A stretch of DNA of 64,000 nt from NCBI GenBank assembly GCA_003313425.1, contig NHZP01000009.1:1054001-1118000 (forward strand). The letters are read 5' to 3'. The position numbers and the translations under genes are program-made. Positions within the stretch are counted from its first letter, which is position 1, and each line of letters starts with the position of its first letter. The stretch comes from Pseudopyrenochaeta lycopersici. Lineage: Eukaryota; Ascomycota; Dothideomycetes; Pleosporales; Pseudopyrenochaetaceae. Below the pieces are notes generated by a model. It had not been told where the DNA came from and searched no databases. It was given only the letters and a program-made list of their open reading frames with translations. Positions 35,596 through 47,465 of the stretch are shown here, in pieces.

Positions 35596-38500
35596 CTACA
35601 AAAGCCTATAGACTCAGGACCGTCTTGCAGGTCCCTCTATTGGCTATCTTCCTATAATTACTTGGTTGCTTGAATGGGCCTCGTTTCTAGCGAAAGACTC
35701 TGAGAATGATGACCTCCGCTACTTCATCCTGTAACTACAAACACGATATGTAGTCCTGTGCCTAGGATGCACCCTATGAAAGGAATGCTCATGCCCGTTT
35801 CTGTTTGCCATACTTTTGCCACCATAGGGTCCAAGACAGCAATGAGCTGGAGATATGGGCTAAGCTGCACTATAGTGTCGATGTGAACTCGAATAAATAC
35901 GAGGAAGGCTACAACGATGCACTGTTTCGATCGCTGCCACCCATCTATTCAGTTGGTTAGTCTTGTGTTCATCACCGCGCATCTGAGCACTAACGCACCA
36001 CAATATTTGAGTACAGTCAAATTCTTTTGAGGGGTGTTGATAACCTACGTCAAGACTTCATTCGAAGCCTGGTGAACTGTAAGACACTCTTCCGTGATAT
36101 ACACGTATGCTAATTAATGATTCAGAATGCAAACCGTCAGTGAAGACCGGGCTGAGAGCATTCTGCAGTTGTCATCGGTATAGTCATATCACACTGGTCG
36201 ATGACCTACGAAGCACGGATCTGCACGAGCCTCTCCAATGCAGAAGCATTCGATGTAATGGATGATGACGGCGCGTATTACCTACCTCTACAAGGTGCTA
36301 TTTCCTAGAGCAGATCAATCTTGACAACATCAGTCCGTCCTGTTCTTCGCTCCATCGTTTCTGTGCACACCCGCGCCAAATCTCTCACGAGGTGCCGTCA
36401 AGCCTAGCTATCTCAAATAGCTAGATTGAGACATCCAATCCGCACCGCCGACGCCCTCTTCAAACGCCATTATAACACTCTTCAAAGAAGACCGCCGCTT
36501 GGCGTCTCCACTGCCGTCGCTGTAGGAGATGGCATCGGCCAATACAATCTTGAAGGATAAGAATCAACATACATGTGATACTCTCTCCGCCTTTGGTGCT
36601 TGCATACTTTCCTGTTTAAGCATTAGACAGCCCCTTCCGATACGCGGAGGGCTTAGAGGTCCATTCCCGGCTTCGCTGCTTTTGCCTCAATCCGGTTCAC
36701 GGACCGGAAACAAGACGCCCGCATGAGGGAATTTGACAAAAGCGTAAGGAATGGGCTAGAATGGAAATTCCCATGAAGAAAATCTCGGTCGATCTGCGGC
36801 TTGGTTGGGCGAGTAAGTTGAGCGAGCGGGATATTTTGTTTGGTACGACCCCACGTCATTTAGGCCCCAAAGAATGCATTTGTTTGGAACTGGCAATCGT
36901 GAAATCGCTTTGGCCCCCGATCTGGGAGAAAAAGCCACGTCCTAGCCTACCGTCGGATTCAGATTTCCCCTTCCTGTCTAGTTAGGCGCGGTGCTCGTCG
37001 CTACCGGAGTTGGCCTTCCCGTCGTGCGGATCGTTCCTGCAACGTGATAGTAGTCGATTCATGCCACGTGTGTTATGTGCTCGACTCTAGATCGCTGTCT
37101 TAGTTTGTCTTCAGTGCGTCATGGAAAGCTTCACTATGCTTCTTGTGACTACACTGCATTTGGGCAGCTGCAAGAAGCCATGGTTGGTGTAAGGGGAAGG
37201 AAGTTTTGCGAGCATGAGTCGTATGAACATAGCACAATGCATTCTCTCGATAAGTAAGTAGAAGTAATGACGACATAGAAAATTATCAAGCTTTTAGATC
37301 GCCCAAAATTGTACGGTCGTGCAAATTTAGCCTGCCTGATCAGTGATGTCTTTTGGTGAGTGCCTCTGTCATAAGGAATGGACACATTCATCTTTTTGAG
37401 GGAACCATTGAACATTCTAGCTTGTACCTCTGTAAAGCACTGTTTGAAATCAAATATCCCTTTCATTGCGTAAACATGACAGGCACAGCCCCTAAATTTT
37501 CCTACCCCTTTGCTGTATATCCTTCTACTATTGCACCATTCTGATCATACCAAAACTCTTCGCTTGTTCAATACATTATAGGCCTCCTCACGTACCCTCA
37601 GAACTGACCTCGAATATTTGGTACATCTCCATTACCTTCTAAAGTCTTTGATCAACTTCCTGTTGTGCTGCGAGATGTTCACCATAGGCCGCTGGACCTT
37701 CGTCTCTAGTATATGTTGTGACTAGACTGCAATGCAACACCAAAGCCGAGGTTGACCGGAAAAGGCAATGATGCATTTCCTTATCTATACAAAAAGTCAA
37801 GGCTGGTAACGAGGTGAAAGTGGAAAAGACTATGGGCGAATAAGACGTTACGAAAGGTGTTTGATGGCATAGGAACACTGAAAAGTTTTTGCTTTGATGA
37901 AAATTCCTACAAGGTAAGTAATTATCGCCAAAGTCTTTAACAGCAACGGACAATAATTTAAGTAAGAATATAAAAAACTGGAAATGCAAAAGTAGGATCT
38001 TTCACTTCAGTATAGCTGTGGTATGAGACCAAGAAGTGACTCGAATATCATTCCACCTCATGCAAAGCAAGATTTGAGCACGTTCACGAGACGTAATTCG
38101 TTCTTTCAGATTATAGCAAGCCTAATGTTTGTATTTTAGGTCATTTAGTCACCCAGAAACTAAATCTCTCCCGATGTGCACCAGTGCTACAAATAAATCA
38201 TAAGGCCTTTCAGGTACCCTATAAATCCTGTAATGTGGCAGACCCATCATTATATTGAACTTCCTAGACATATTTGTTGCCCCAACCTTGAAGTTGCTGA
38301 ATATCACTCTGAAGTGCTAAGTCTCGATGATCCCTTCGTGTCATTTTGATACTGGTATCATATCCCGCATTCTTCATCTTAAACAGTCCAGACTCCTTTC
38401 AATATAGATATTTGGAATCCAAATTCATGTATAGGTTAAGGTTATGAGGTTTCAAGATCTATGTAATTTAGGCACCATGTATGACTGTTGAGTTAACATT

Positions 38501-39697
38501 ATTACCTAAACCTTTTGAAGAATCGCAAAACCTTAATCCAATTTAAGATAAGCAAGAAGCTTGAATTTAACGGCGTTTTGTATGATGAGCAGTGTGAGGC
38601 CAAATACGCCAAATGAGTGCATAAAACTGGAGAAAAGACGAGGTTGAAGACCCGAAGTTGGGAGCGACATGTTTGTGCAATGCCTATATTCACAGGCCAC
38701 AACACACCTCAATTCCAATGAGGGTCGTATGTCCTTCTCTTTGAGTCCCGGAATACTAACAGTATCGGCTAAGTTTCGCCCATACCTATTGTCCCCGTCA
38801 AATTGCAGGGTCCAGGACAGCGCAGAATTGTGATTAGTGAACAAAGCTATGGTTTCAGTGGATCGTAGAAGCTCGAAGAAAGTTTCCGTACAGGAATGCT
38901 TCTATGTTTTCGTTCGAAATTCTACTGTGAAATCATCATTTACATACAAACTGGAGCATGAACATAACTCAATGGTGGATACGACGTGCGTTGAATACAG
39001 GTAAGATGTAGTATCGAAGCTTGAATGGTATACGCCCATTTGTTTTATTGGCAAAATTTGTGGCATCACCGCTCATATTGCAAAAAAAAAAGAAAACACC
39101 TCAAGCTGTATAAAGCATGATCTCATGGAATTCAGGAAATACGCATGATTTCAGCCTCTCATCCACCAATCTCTTGAGACGGTAAGAGTGAAAGCTGCAA
39201 CTATACTGCACCAAGACGATTTAGAGCATTCAAATTAAGTCTAGACAATATATTTGGATTCAAGGGTCATCACTCTGTTGATAGAAAATATCCCTAGGCC
39301 TTTACAGATAGCGCAGTGCCCCTCACCATGCAGCGTATATGCACATCGCTCACCATCATTGAGACTATAACAAATAAGTCAAAAGCTTCAATTGAATATG
39401 CAAGAGTCATGAGTGAGAGTGATATCTTGACGAATATTCTGCTGCTTCGCAGCATCAAATTTCATCGCCATCTTCACTCACATCAATCACCATCACCGCT
39501 CTTACAATCTCTGATCCGCGATATCGAAGATCAATATATAACCAGTCTCCCGTCAAAGCATTTCCTTTCCTCCATTACTTCAACATCTACATCACCTTAT
39601 TCAGCTACGTTTGCACCCACCAGCTTCTATCACAGCTATACATCTGCTTCCAAACACAGTTCCAATATCCTCATATTCATTGACATCAATAATCACC

Positions 39698-40438
39698 ATG
39701 GTTGCTAAGAAAAAAGTCATTGATGAGGGTGCTGAGGCGGGCGACAATGTACGTACTCCATTTGACTTGCTTGTTTCGCATATAAAATCAACTGACATGT
39801 GTACCAGACCTTCCGTTGGACCGCTGAGAATGACCGCACGGTCAGTGATGAGCATATCATTGGAGTGAGATGCTGTGCTGATGTCGATGTAGCTCTTGAT
39901 CCTCACGCTTGGTCGTACGCTCACTACGGATGACTACGCCAAACTCGTTGAAGCTTTGCCACGTAAGTCCTGCAATTACTTTAACTGGAATACCCTTTAC
40001 TTTGTCCTTTCGCTTCCCGTTCCTTGACACTCTCCTCCTCACCAGTCTGTACACATCCATCGCAACACCCGCTAACCCAACCTCGTAGCCGGCACAAACT
40101 ACAACGGTGTCCGTATCCGCATCTCCAAGTACCGCGTCGAGCAGCGCAAGCGCTTTGAAGAACTCGGTTGGACACTCCCGGAAAGCAATCCGGCAAAGGC
40201 ATCCGCTACAACACGCAAAAAGCGTGCTGCAGATGAGGCTACTGAGGGTGCTGGCGAGATGGAGAAGCCGAAAAAGATCAAGAAGCCGCGCGTGACAAAG
40301 GCACAAAAGAACAAGGAGGTCAAGGAGATCAATGAGGGCAACAGTGACTGCGAGCTTGATAGCTCAGCTGGCGAGGAGAAGGATGAACCTGCAGTTATCA
40401 AGGAGGAGAAGCAGATTGAGAATGATTTCCAAACTTGA
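39698..40438 (+). CDS. Small SANT-like nuclear protein, uncharacterised
   Basis: Four exons: 39698-39748, 39808-39840, 39893-39962 and 40089-40438, giving 167 residues. The introns (59, 52 and 126 bp) keep frame. The spliced N-terminal half reads TFRWTAENDRTLLILTLGRT then LTTDDYAKLVEALP and GTNYNGVRIRISKYRVEQRK. The W-T-E-D-LL start and helix spacing resemble a Myb/SANT-like DNA- or histone-binding domain. The C-terminal half is strongly charged: basic first (KKRAADEATE, KPKKIKKPRVTKAQK), then acidic (SSAGEEKDEPA). This suggests a nuclear chromatin or nucleic-acid binding protein, but no known function is recognised. It converges with UFD1, 543 bp between the stops. Confidence 0.75.
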
Positions 40439-40981
40439 CTATCATTTGCCTGTTTATCATGGCTATCTAAATGATGGCGATGGATATCCGTAAGGGAAGG
40501 GGGTGCTTCGGTAGCTTTTCAGGTTTCTGGGTATAGTCTCGTACAGCTTCAATACAGGCGTGTGCGACGACATGGGCAACGGGTTGAGAGGAATGAATAG
40601 ATCTGCCATAGCGCGATATGACACGGAGACGCAGCAAATACTGCTTACATGCTATGACCTATTCCGTGCAGTGGTAGTGACTAGCAATCCTCTCACACGA
40701 TTGCTAAGTTTAGCTGGGTGATTATTCGATTAGAAGGCGATGATAAGTCTGAAGGTATATAAGTTAGTGATTTCGCACGAATTTCCAGTCCCTCAGCATA
40801 AGGTCTTGTAAAGTGATTTCTTTCATTCATGGATGCGTTCAAATCCTAGGTATCTCATACGAACGCCACTCGCCCATATTTCCCTGTCCAGCTTCTTCAA
40901 TAGCGCCGTGAAATGCCCTACATCTATTGTGATCAATGCGACCATTTAATCATTTTGTGTCCGCCTTCTTGTTCAGACAAT
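40439..40981. other. Convergent 3' region between the SANT-like gene and UFD1
   Basis: 543 bp between two converging stops. It is moderately AT-rich and must hold both polyadenylation sites. No gene is seen. Confidence 0.5.
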
Positions 40982-42154
40982 CTATTTATCACCCTTTTTC
41001 TTCCGCAACGTCTGTCCTGCACCTTCGAAATGCTTTGATTCCTTTTGTTCACCCTCCTCTTCCTTGCCTTTGACCGGCTTGATCTCGTACCCGAAAAAGA
41101 GCTTACCAGGAGCTAATCTCAGCGGCTGTGGACCGTTGGTCCGTCGTAGCATCGGTGGCGGGTTTGTAGACTGTCCGGCAATAGGTGTAGAAGCTTGAGG
41201 TGTTGGGGCTTTGCTGCCCTTCTTGGCGAGCTTGTGACCAGCCGTGAGGAAATTTGAGGACGTCGCTCGCGCGCCAGCAGCCGCAGTTGTGGATGATGGC
41301 GCAATAGCGGCGTAGTTGATCGCCTGGGCCATGCTACCCTGGGAATGAAGTGTGCCCCCCTTGCCGGCCATGATGCCCTTGCCACTCCGTGGTGTACTTG
41401 TGCCACTCGTCTTTTGCGGTTCTTGATAGCCCACGGGTGGGGCGAAGTCGACAGACAGATCGGTTTCGAGTGTGCAGATGGCCTTGCTGGCATGCTCTGG
41501 TTTGGCTTCCAGGACTGCTATGCTGTAGACATTGTCGTTGTACGCAAAAGTAAAGACGTCACCGGTAGTGAGACACGAGAAGTTCCGGAACGCATTCTCG
41601 AGGACGGCCTTGGGGTCCGAGATTTCGAGAAAGGAGGGATCTTGTGGTTGGAGTTTGATGAATGTGCCCAGAGGGAGATCGGTCGACTTGACTTGTAGAA
41701 GGTCACCAGGCTCAAGCAGGAGTGTTTCCATAAGCTGCACAATTGTTAGCACATGATATGCCGCTCAACGATATCGACGAACCCAGTAGGGCAGGTAGAT
41801 CTTGCCCTCCTCGGCAATGAACTCTAGCACGCCAGCATGTGTCTTCTTGTGGCCTTGTTTGCCATTTATGAGCTCAAAGAGCATAGGATATGTGATGTGT
41901 AGTCGGGTGAGCTTGTCGAGGGCGCTGGGAGGAAGGAACACTTTGCCGCCATGATTCGCCTCTTCCCGCTCTGGGCCGGGAAGCATGGCGATGGGGTAGC
42001 AGCGGAAGTATTCGTCGAAGCGCTTTGGAGCGCCGCCACCGCGTCGCAGCGAAGTATACATGGCCATGGGATCGTCTTCGTTATAGAAATTAGGGTTAAA
42101 CTGCTGGTGGTCAGTTGAGGTACGAGCGATAAATGGTGGGGTCGCTCTTGCCAT
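40982..42154 (-). CDS. UFD1: Ufd1, substrate-recruiting cofactor of Cdc48/p97
   Basis: Ufd1 with Npl4 brings ubiquitylated proteins to the Cdc48 ATPase for extraction and proteasomal degradation, including ER-associated degradation. Exons on the minus strand: 42154-41783 and 41734-40982, 374 residues. The 48 bp intron (GTTCGT donor, GTGCTAAC branch, GCAG acceptor) joins KIYLPYW to LMETLLLEPGD. The Ufd1 fold is clear: FDEYFRCYPIAMLPG, GGKVFLPPSALDKLTRLHIT, YPMLFELING, STDLPLGTFIKLQPQDPSFL and LENAFRNFSCLTTGDVF. The C-terminal half is Ala/Ser/Thr/Pro-rich with FFGYEIKPV near the end, where Npl4- and Cdc48-binding motifs usually lie. The first in-frame ATG (42154) gives an extension of about 40 residues before the family core. 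Confidence 0.95.
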
Positions 42155-42486
42155 GATACAGGGGTGATTGTTAGACGAGGAAGGCGCGAGTGGTTGGGTG
42201 AAAGGCAAAGATTGAAAATGGGAGACGAAGATATGAACAGGTTTACAAATAGCAGAGAGGGTGAATACTTAGAAGGCGGATGACGAATGGGTTCTAGGTA
42301 ACACTACGGTTCACTGGTCGAACCGTTTGTGCACACTCACTGCAGTATCGGAACTATCCATCGCCGCGGGTGGCCCAAGCTCCCCAAGCTCCCCCAAATT
42401 TCGTATAGACGTCACCGCCCGCATCTTGAACATTCTCGCGCTTGTATTGTCTTCTCTTGAAGTTACGTGATATACACTTCCTCGCC
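42155..42486. promoter_or_regulatory. Divergent promoter region UFD1 / LIN1
   Basis: 332 bp between two divergent ATGs. No TATA box or known factor site stands out. The compact arrangement suggests a shared nucleosome-free region. Confidence 0.45.
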
Positions 42487-43809
42487 ATGGCAAGCTCTAG
42501 TGGTACATATAACCCTGCGCGCCCAAAGCGCGCTGGCGAGCAATTCACACGAACACACCACTTGGACGGGGACGAACCATCGGCGAAGAAACCTCGTTTC
42601 GATCCAAGAAATCCGTCCACTCTCGCTCCAGATGCCGAAGACGAAGAAGATCCCGCATTAGAAGCTGACGTTATTGGCAAGGGCGCAGGGATCAAACGAA
42701 ACGCAGTCAACATTGACGGCTATGATTCGGACAGCTCTACGGAAAACTTCAACGCGCGAGCAGAAGCAAGAATTCAGAAAGACAAACCACCGAAAGACGA
42801 AGATGATGATGACGACATGTTTGCAGCTGAGGACAACGACGATGACCAAGACGAGGAATCACGAAGAGACCAGACCAAGAAGAAGCAGCTGCGGTTCCTA
42901 GATAACAGTGAAATCGAAGGGCAAGAAGAGAATAGCAAATCTGGAGGTCACGTTGCGGCCAATTTCTCCAAGGACTCCAAAAGCAGGACAGCCGATGTAG
43001 AGAGCAGCAGTGAGAGCGGAGATGATGAGGAACGCGACCAGATAGACTCGGACATGGACGAGGAGCTTGGAGCAGGCAGCAAGAAGAAGCATGCGCCAAA
43101 GCTAGACGCTTTCAACATGAGTGCTGAGCAGGAGGAAGGCCGATTTGATGAGGCTGGCAACTTTGTGCGCAAAGCGTACGATCCCGAGGCTGCACAGGAT
43201 TCGTGGTTAGAAGGCATTTCTAAGAAGGATATGAAGAAAGCGAAGGAGGCACATGACATGAGGGAGGCCCAGCAGAAGGCTCGGGAGCGAGCGGAAGATT
43301 CTATCATTACTAGTGATGTCTTGTCGACCCTGATCGGACACTTGGACGTAGGAGAGACCCCTATGGAAGCTCTTGTACGATACGGAAAGGCAGCACCCAA
43401 GAAGCAAAACAACAGCTGGGCTAAGAAGAAGAAAAGCCAAGCCATGGAGGTGGACACTGATCCATCTCAGGAGGCTGCAGCAGTCAAGGCAAAGGCGTCA
43501 ATCGAATCCATTACCGAATGCGCAAGCCGCCTTTCCGAACGAGGGGTCGATGATATCTATGAGCTCCCTCGAGAGATGATTATGCGACAGTACAAGCGCG
43601 AGACTGGGGAAGACTGGAAGAACCCGCATCCTGAACCTGTACAGTGGGAATTCCGTTGGCTGGCTGCAGGAGATGCAGACATCAACGGCCCGTACGACCA
43701 AGCGACAATGCAAGCATGGGAGGAGAGTGGACAATTCGCAGCTGGCGCCGAGTACCGTCATGTGGGGGACACTGAGTGGTCAAGGCTACTTGACTTTGAT
43801 GACGATTGA
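42487..43809 (+). CDS. LIN1: Lin1/CD2BP2-like GYF-domain protein of the U5 snRNP
   Basis: Human CD2BP2 and yeast Lin1 are U5 snRNP-associated proteins with a GYF domain that binds proline-rich partners. Single exon, 440 residues from the ATG at 42487, which follows a C/A-rich leader. The N-terminal three quarters is highly charged: KRAGEQFTRTHHLDGDEP, long Asp/Glu tracts near residues 100-130, and the conserved NIDGYDSDSS and LDAFNMSAEQEEGRFDEAGN blocks typical of the family. The C-terminal GYF-like domain (about residues 386-440) shows WEFRWLAAG, NGPYDQATMQAW and RHVGDTEWSRL. The expected W-x-Y-G-P core is slightly altered (INGPYD), as in other fungal Lin1 proteins. Assignment is strong. Confidence 0.9.
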   Translation: MASSSGTYNPARPKRAGEQFTRTHHLDGDEPSAKKPRFDPRNPSTLAPDAEDEEDPALEADVIGKGAGIKRNAVNIDGYDSDSSTENFNARAEARIQKDKPPKDEDDDDDMFAAEDNDDDQDEESRRDQTKKKQLRFLDNSEIEGQEENSKSGGHVAANFSKDSKSRTADVESSSESGDDEERDQIDSDMDEELGAGSKKKHAPKLDAFNMSAEQEEGRFDEAGNFVRKAYDPEAAQDSWLEGISKKDMKKAKEAHDMREAQQKARERAEDSIITSDVLSTLIGHLDVGETPMEALVRYGKAAPKKQNNSWAKKKKSQAMEVDTDPSQEAAAVKAKASIESITECASRLSERGVDDIYELPREMIMRQYKRETGEDWKNPHPEPVQWEFRWLAAGDADINGPYDQATMQAWEESGQFAAGAEYRHVGDTEWSRLLDFDDD

Positions 43810-45575
43810 ATGTAGGGTGCAAGGTTGGAAGCAATCTCACAATGGTCCCACTTGCTGCGCGACCTGTCGATAAGGGCACATCAAGAGCAGCGGAAACACA
43901 GACAAGTCCTCAGCTCCCGGCTGCAGCCCGGTTTGCTGGTCGCAATCACATGACTAGACATGCAATGCGGCTAAGCGATCCTACGACGAATGTTATTGTG
44001 CTTCAGCCAGTCGGAAAGGTCAGAAAAGCGGGAAGCCGTCACGGAAGCTCGTTGCGGCTATGATGACAGGCGATCAAACCTAGTCGCGCCGAATGAAAAG
44101 CAGCGTTGGCTGTGATGTATGCTGTGCAACCATGCTGTCGCTCGCTGTGTCTGCTTTTGTGCACTTGTGCAGCAGTTGAGAAGGAGTTTCTGTAGAGGGC
44201 AGCTGCCCATGACTTTGATGGAGTGAGTGATGGGATGCTTGAGTTGGTACCAACAAAGACGCGGAGCGTGATGGTCAGGATATGGACTGCGCCGCACGCC
44301 TCACGGCTGCCTTTGGACGCGCCATGCTCAGCTGCAGCAGAGCAAATCATGTGTTCATGAGCAGCGGTGGCGATGTGGGTTGGGCAGCTGATGCCACGGC
44401 CAGACACGCAACAGTGTCTCATGTGCTGACCCAAAGCTACCTGATTGCAACCCCGCTCGAATGCGACAATGTTATGAAGGTAGCGGTACGGGGCATGGTG
44501 GCACAAGGCACAACATGCGGCCGTATAAATAATATGACAAAAAGGGAGCGCAGACAGAAGCAACCTGATCAACTGGCCGGCCCCGAGATGACAGCGAAAG
44601 TATAATTGGGCCTTCCACGTTTAGCAGGGAGCTAACGCTACGGGCCGCCAACTTCCAGAAGGACGGTGGTACGCCTGAATTTCGGGCATTTGGGTCGCAA
44701 GCAAAAAGTCGGCCAAAGACAGCCGTGAGCCATACTGCGGGTAATGTGCTGTGATATAGGCGGTTCGTGAGGGTGTCCCATGGCCATGGGGGACGGCATC
44801 GCAGTGATGTTCGGCCTGGTGTGCGGGCGCGAGGCGTCTGATAGGACTGGGATTGGCTATATATCCAAGACAGGGCACCAAGTTTGTCTGGTAGCAGCAC
44901 CTGCATCGCTCGAGGCTTTTATTGGAGCAGCAGAAGAGGAGCCAATCAAGCGACTGCTCACCCATCATCTTGTTGCTGCCCCTCGTTCGTCTGCCGCTTG
45001 GAGGAGTAGATTGAAGCCGTCGTGAGTCAGCCCGCCGTGTCGCACTGGCCGGGCGTCTCCTCTGCCAGGCGGCGCACGCGTGTTGCATCCTGGGCCGTCC
45101 TCCAGCGGGCTTTGTGGGCAGCCGGGCTCCCCGCTGTTAGTGGGCTCAAGTCAGCAACAGTTCACCCACCACAGGTTCTTGCGCGTCTTTTGCTTTGCGC
45201 TCCAGGACGCCCCTTTCGCCTCGACGCGTGCCTAGGCGACATTTGACCCTCTGACGTCTGCTAGCTCATCACTCGCGACCCACCGAGGTGCGGCTCGAAA
45301 GGAGAAAGGCCCGCAACCCTGTCCTTAGGCAAAACATCGCCAGCCAACCTCGACACGCCCATCAGCGCTGCTGAAGCTTCATTTCCCCCCCTTTTTCGTT
45401 TTCCTTCAACGCGGTTTGGCTTCATTTGCGACGTTTTCTGGCTCATTTGCGCCGCTGCGAGCTTGGGTCTCTTCCGCCTCGCCAAGCCTGGGACCAAATG
45501 TACTAAACCAACCCTGACCTTCTGCCCTAATTTTCCCTCGCTCGCTGCAGCTCCATCCTCACCACCACACACACC
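43810..45575. promoter_or_regulatory. Long upstream region of the Pin4-like gene
   Basis: 1.77 kb between the LIN1 stop and the Pin4-like start. A TATAAATA string occurs near 44524. The last 200 bases are strongly pyrimidine-rich, as in long fungal 5' leaders. ORFs here of up to 177 codons (minus, about 44039-44572) carry no domain and are not annotated. Confidence 0.5.
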
Positions 45576-47465
45576 ATGTACTCGTCGTACGACCAGTCGA
45601 CGTCACGGTCGCCGGGCTCTCACCGAAACCAGCCGCAGACGGGCACGCTGCACCGCATGCCCTCGCGCCAGTTCGACGCCTACGCCCAAGTGCCCCAGGC
45701 CAGCCTCTACAACCCAGACGAGCATGCGAGGAGCTACGAGCCGCCTCGCAACTACGAGCGCCTGAACCAGACCATCCACGGCGCCGGCTACGGCTACGAC
45801 ATGGGCGCTCCTGCCGGCTGGAACGCAACTGCCTTCTCGCAGAACGGCCTGGGATCGCTCGGGGGTGCCGCAGCTGCCCGAATGAAGTCGCAGCAGCGGG
45901 GAGGCGGACGCAGCGCCCTGCCCTCGGTAAGGAACCTGAAGCCGCTCTTGCCATGCTCCAGCTAACCGACACTGCCATAGGGATGGATGGAGCCCTCGCC
46001 ACCGGGCCTGCCCAGCTTTGCTCTGCCCAGCCTGAGCAACGGCAACCTCAACGCCATGCAGAACTCGAGCTACGGCCACGACGTCGACGAGGAGCTGATC
46101 CCCACTGCCATCGTTATCAAGAACATTCCCTTTGCCGTCAAGAAGGAGCAGCTGGTCCAGCTCATGACGGACCTGCGTCTGCCCTTGCCCTACGCCTTCA
46201 ACTACCACTTTGACAATGGCGTGTTCCGGGGCCTGGCCTTTGCAAACTTCACCACCGCCGAAGAGACGGCCGCTGTCATCGAGTCGATGAACCACTTTGA
46301 GCTGAATGGCCGGAAGCTGCGTGTGGAATACAAGAAGATGCTCCCGCTCGCTGAACGAGAGCGAATTGAGCGCGAGAAGCGTGAGCGTCGCGGCCAGCTG
46401 GAGGAACAGCATCGACCGCTGGGTGGCAATCTTCAGTCCCAGGCATCTTTTGGCTCTCTCGCTTCTCACATACCGGCATCGTCGCCCTCGCCGGTATCGG
46501 GCATGCGTGGCGGCCCCCAGAAGGCTGTTGGTACGTTCATCATGAACCAAAAAAAACCCTCTCCCTGAACTACCTGCTGACATAAACATCCAGATGTCGA
46601 CCTTAACGACCCCCAAGTCTTGCAGTTCTACTCCCAGCTGCTGCTCTTCAAAGAGTCACCTGAGAGGGATAGTATGACCTTCCCCTCCACCTTGGCACCC
46701 CTTCAGCGCCGCATGATCCACACCCTGGCTCATCAGCTAGGCCTTGCTCACGTGTCCAAGGGCACTGGTGAGCAGCGACAGGTCCATATTTTCAAGGTGC
46801 ATGATAACAACCAGGGGCTGAGCCCACCCATGTCCCAAATGCCCACCAACTCCATGGAGCAGCCGCGTCGCAATCTTAACCGCGCTGCAACCACCGACTT
46901 CAGCGATGTTCGCGCCGAAGGAGGTTTCTACAACGCGTTCAACAGACAGCCCTCCGGGCTCTTGGGATTCCCAGACTCCCCTGGCGGACTGAATGCAGTA
47001 CCAAATCTTCGGGGTGCAAAATCTTATGCAGATCTCCGGTCTTACACTCCATCACCGGCACCATCCACCGCAAGCCATCCTGTTGGTCGTCCCGGCGGCA
47101 TTTCACTCGAGGGCCTCGGGTTCAGCGGTACTTCGACAAACCCGAATGGAACGCCCACGACAGGCTCCATGTCGCAACGTGACGAAGGCCTCCTTGAGAG
47201 GGAGATGGGACGCATGCAGCTCTCCGGTTTTGGACAAAACAGCAGCCCTCGTGCCCTGCGACAGATGACTTCGTGGGATGCCCCCGGCCCCATTGGCGGC
47301 CACCGAACGTTTGGTAACGGTTATGATGATCGCCCATCGAGACAGCCCCGCGGGCCACTCCCAGAACGAGGCCAGGGCTTCAGCCGCCCCCGAAACGGCC
47401 ACCAGAATCGCGGCAGCGACGAGCTATCCTCCCAATCCAACGTCGAGATTCTCGTAGGACAGTGA
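45576..47465 (+). CDS. Pin4/Cip-like RNA-binding protein with RRM and R3H domains
   Basis: Related to budding yeast Pin4/Mdt1 (G2/M control and DNA damage response) and fission yeast Cip1/Cip2 (stress mRNA control). Three exons: 45576-45926, 45981-46530 and 46594-47465, 590 residues. The introns are 54 and 63 bp, the first with a GCTAACC branch site. The N-terminal 120 residues are disordered and Tyr/Gln-rich. The RRM (about residues 150-225) has IPTAIVIKNIPFAVKKEQLV and FRGLAFANFTTAEETAAVIE. The R3H domain follows (about 310-365): QFYSQLLLFKESPERDSMTF, QRRMIHTLAHQLGLAHVSKG and QVHIFKV. The C-terminal 220 residues are Gly/Ser/Pro/Arg-rich. The cytoplasmic post-transcriptional role is inferred from the yeasts. 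Confidence 0.9.

Larger units (their letters stand above)
28375..39697. other. About 11 kb upstream of the WOPR gene without a recognised gene
   Basis: 28.38-28.5 kb is pyrimidine-rich on the minus strand and is probably the proximal leader of the WOPR transcript. 29.2-31.2 kb is visibly GC-rich with long ORFs on both strands that overlap and carry no domains. 31-36.9 kb is mixed in composition with short ORFs only. 37.2-39.3 kb is AT-rich. A short (CAGCAC) repeat, a 21 bp tandem duplication and a small hairpin are listed separately. 39.4-39.7 kb is C/T/A-rich and is probably the leader of the next gene. Confidence 0.5.

Noticed and set aside
39316..39708. 130-codon ORF just before the SANT-like gene
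   Set aside because: It is Ser/Thr/His-rich, overlaps the true start in another frame, and matches the composition of a 5' leader.
44039..44572. 177-codon minus-strand ORF upstream of the Pin4-like gene
   Set aside because: Rich in Cys and His with no domain; overlaps other ORFs on both strands.
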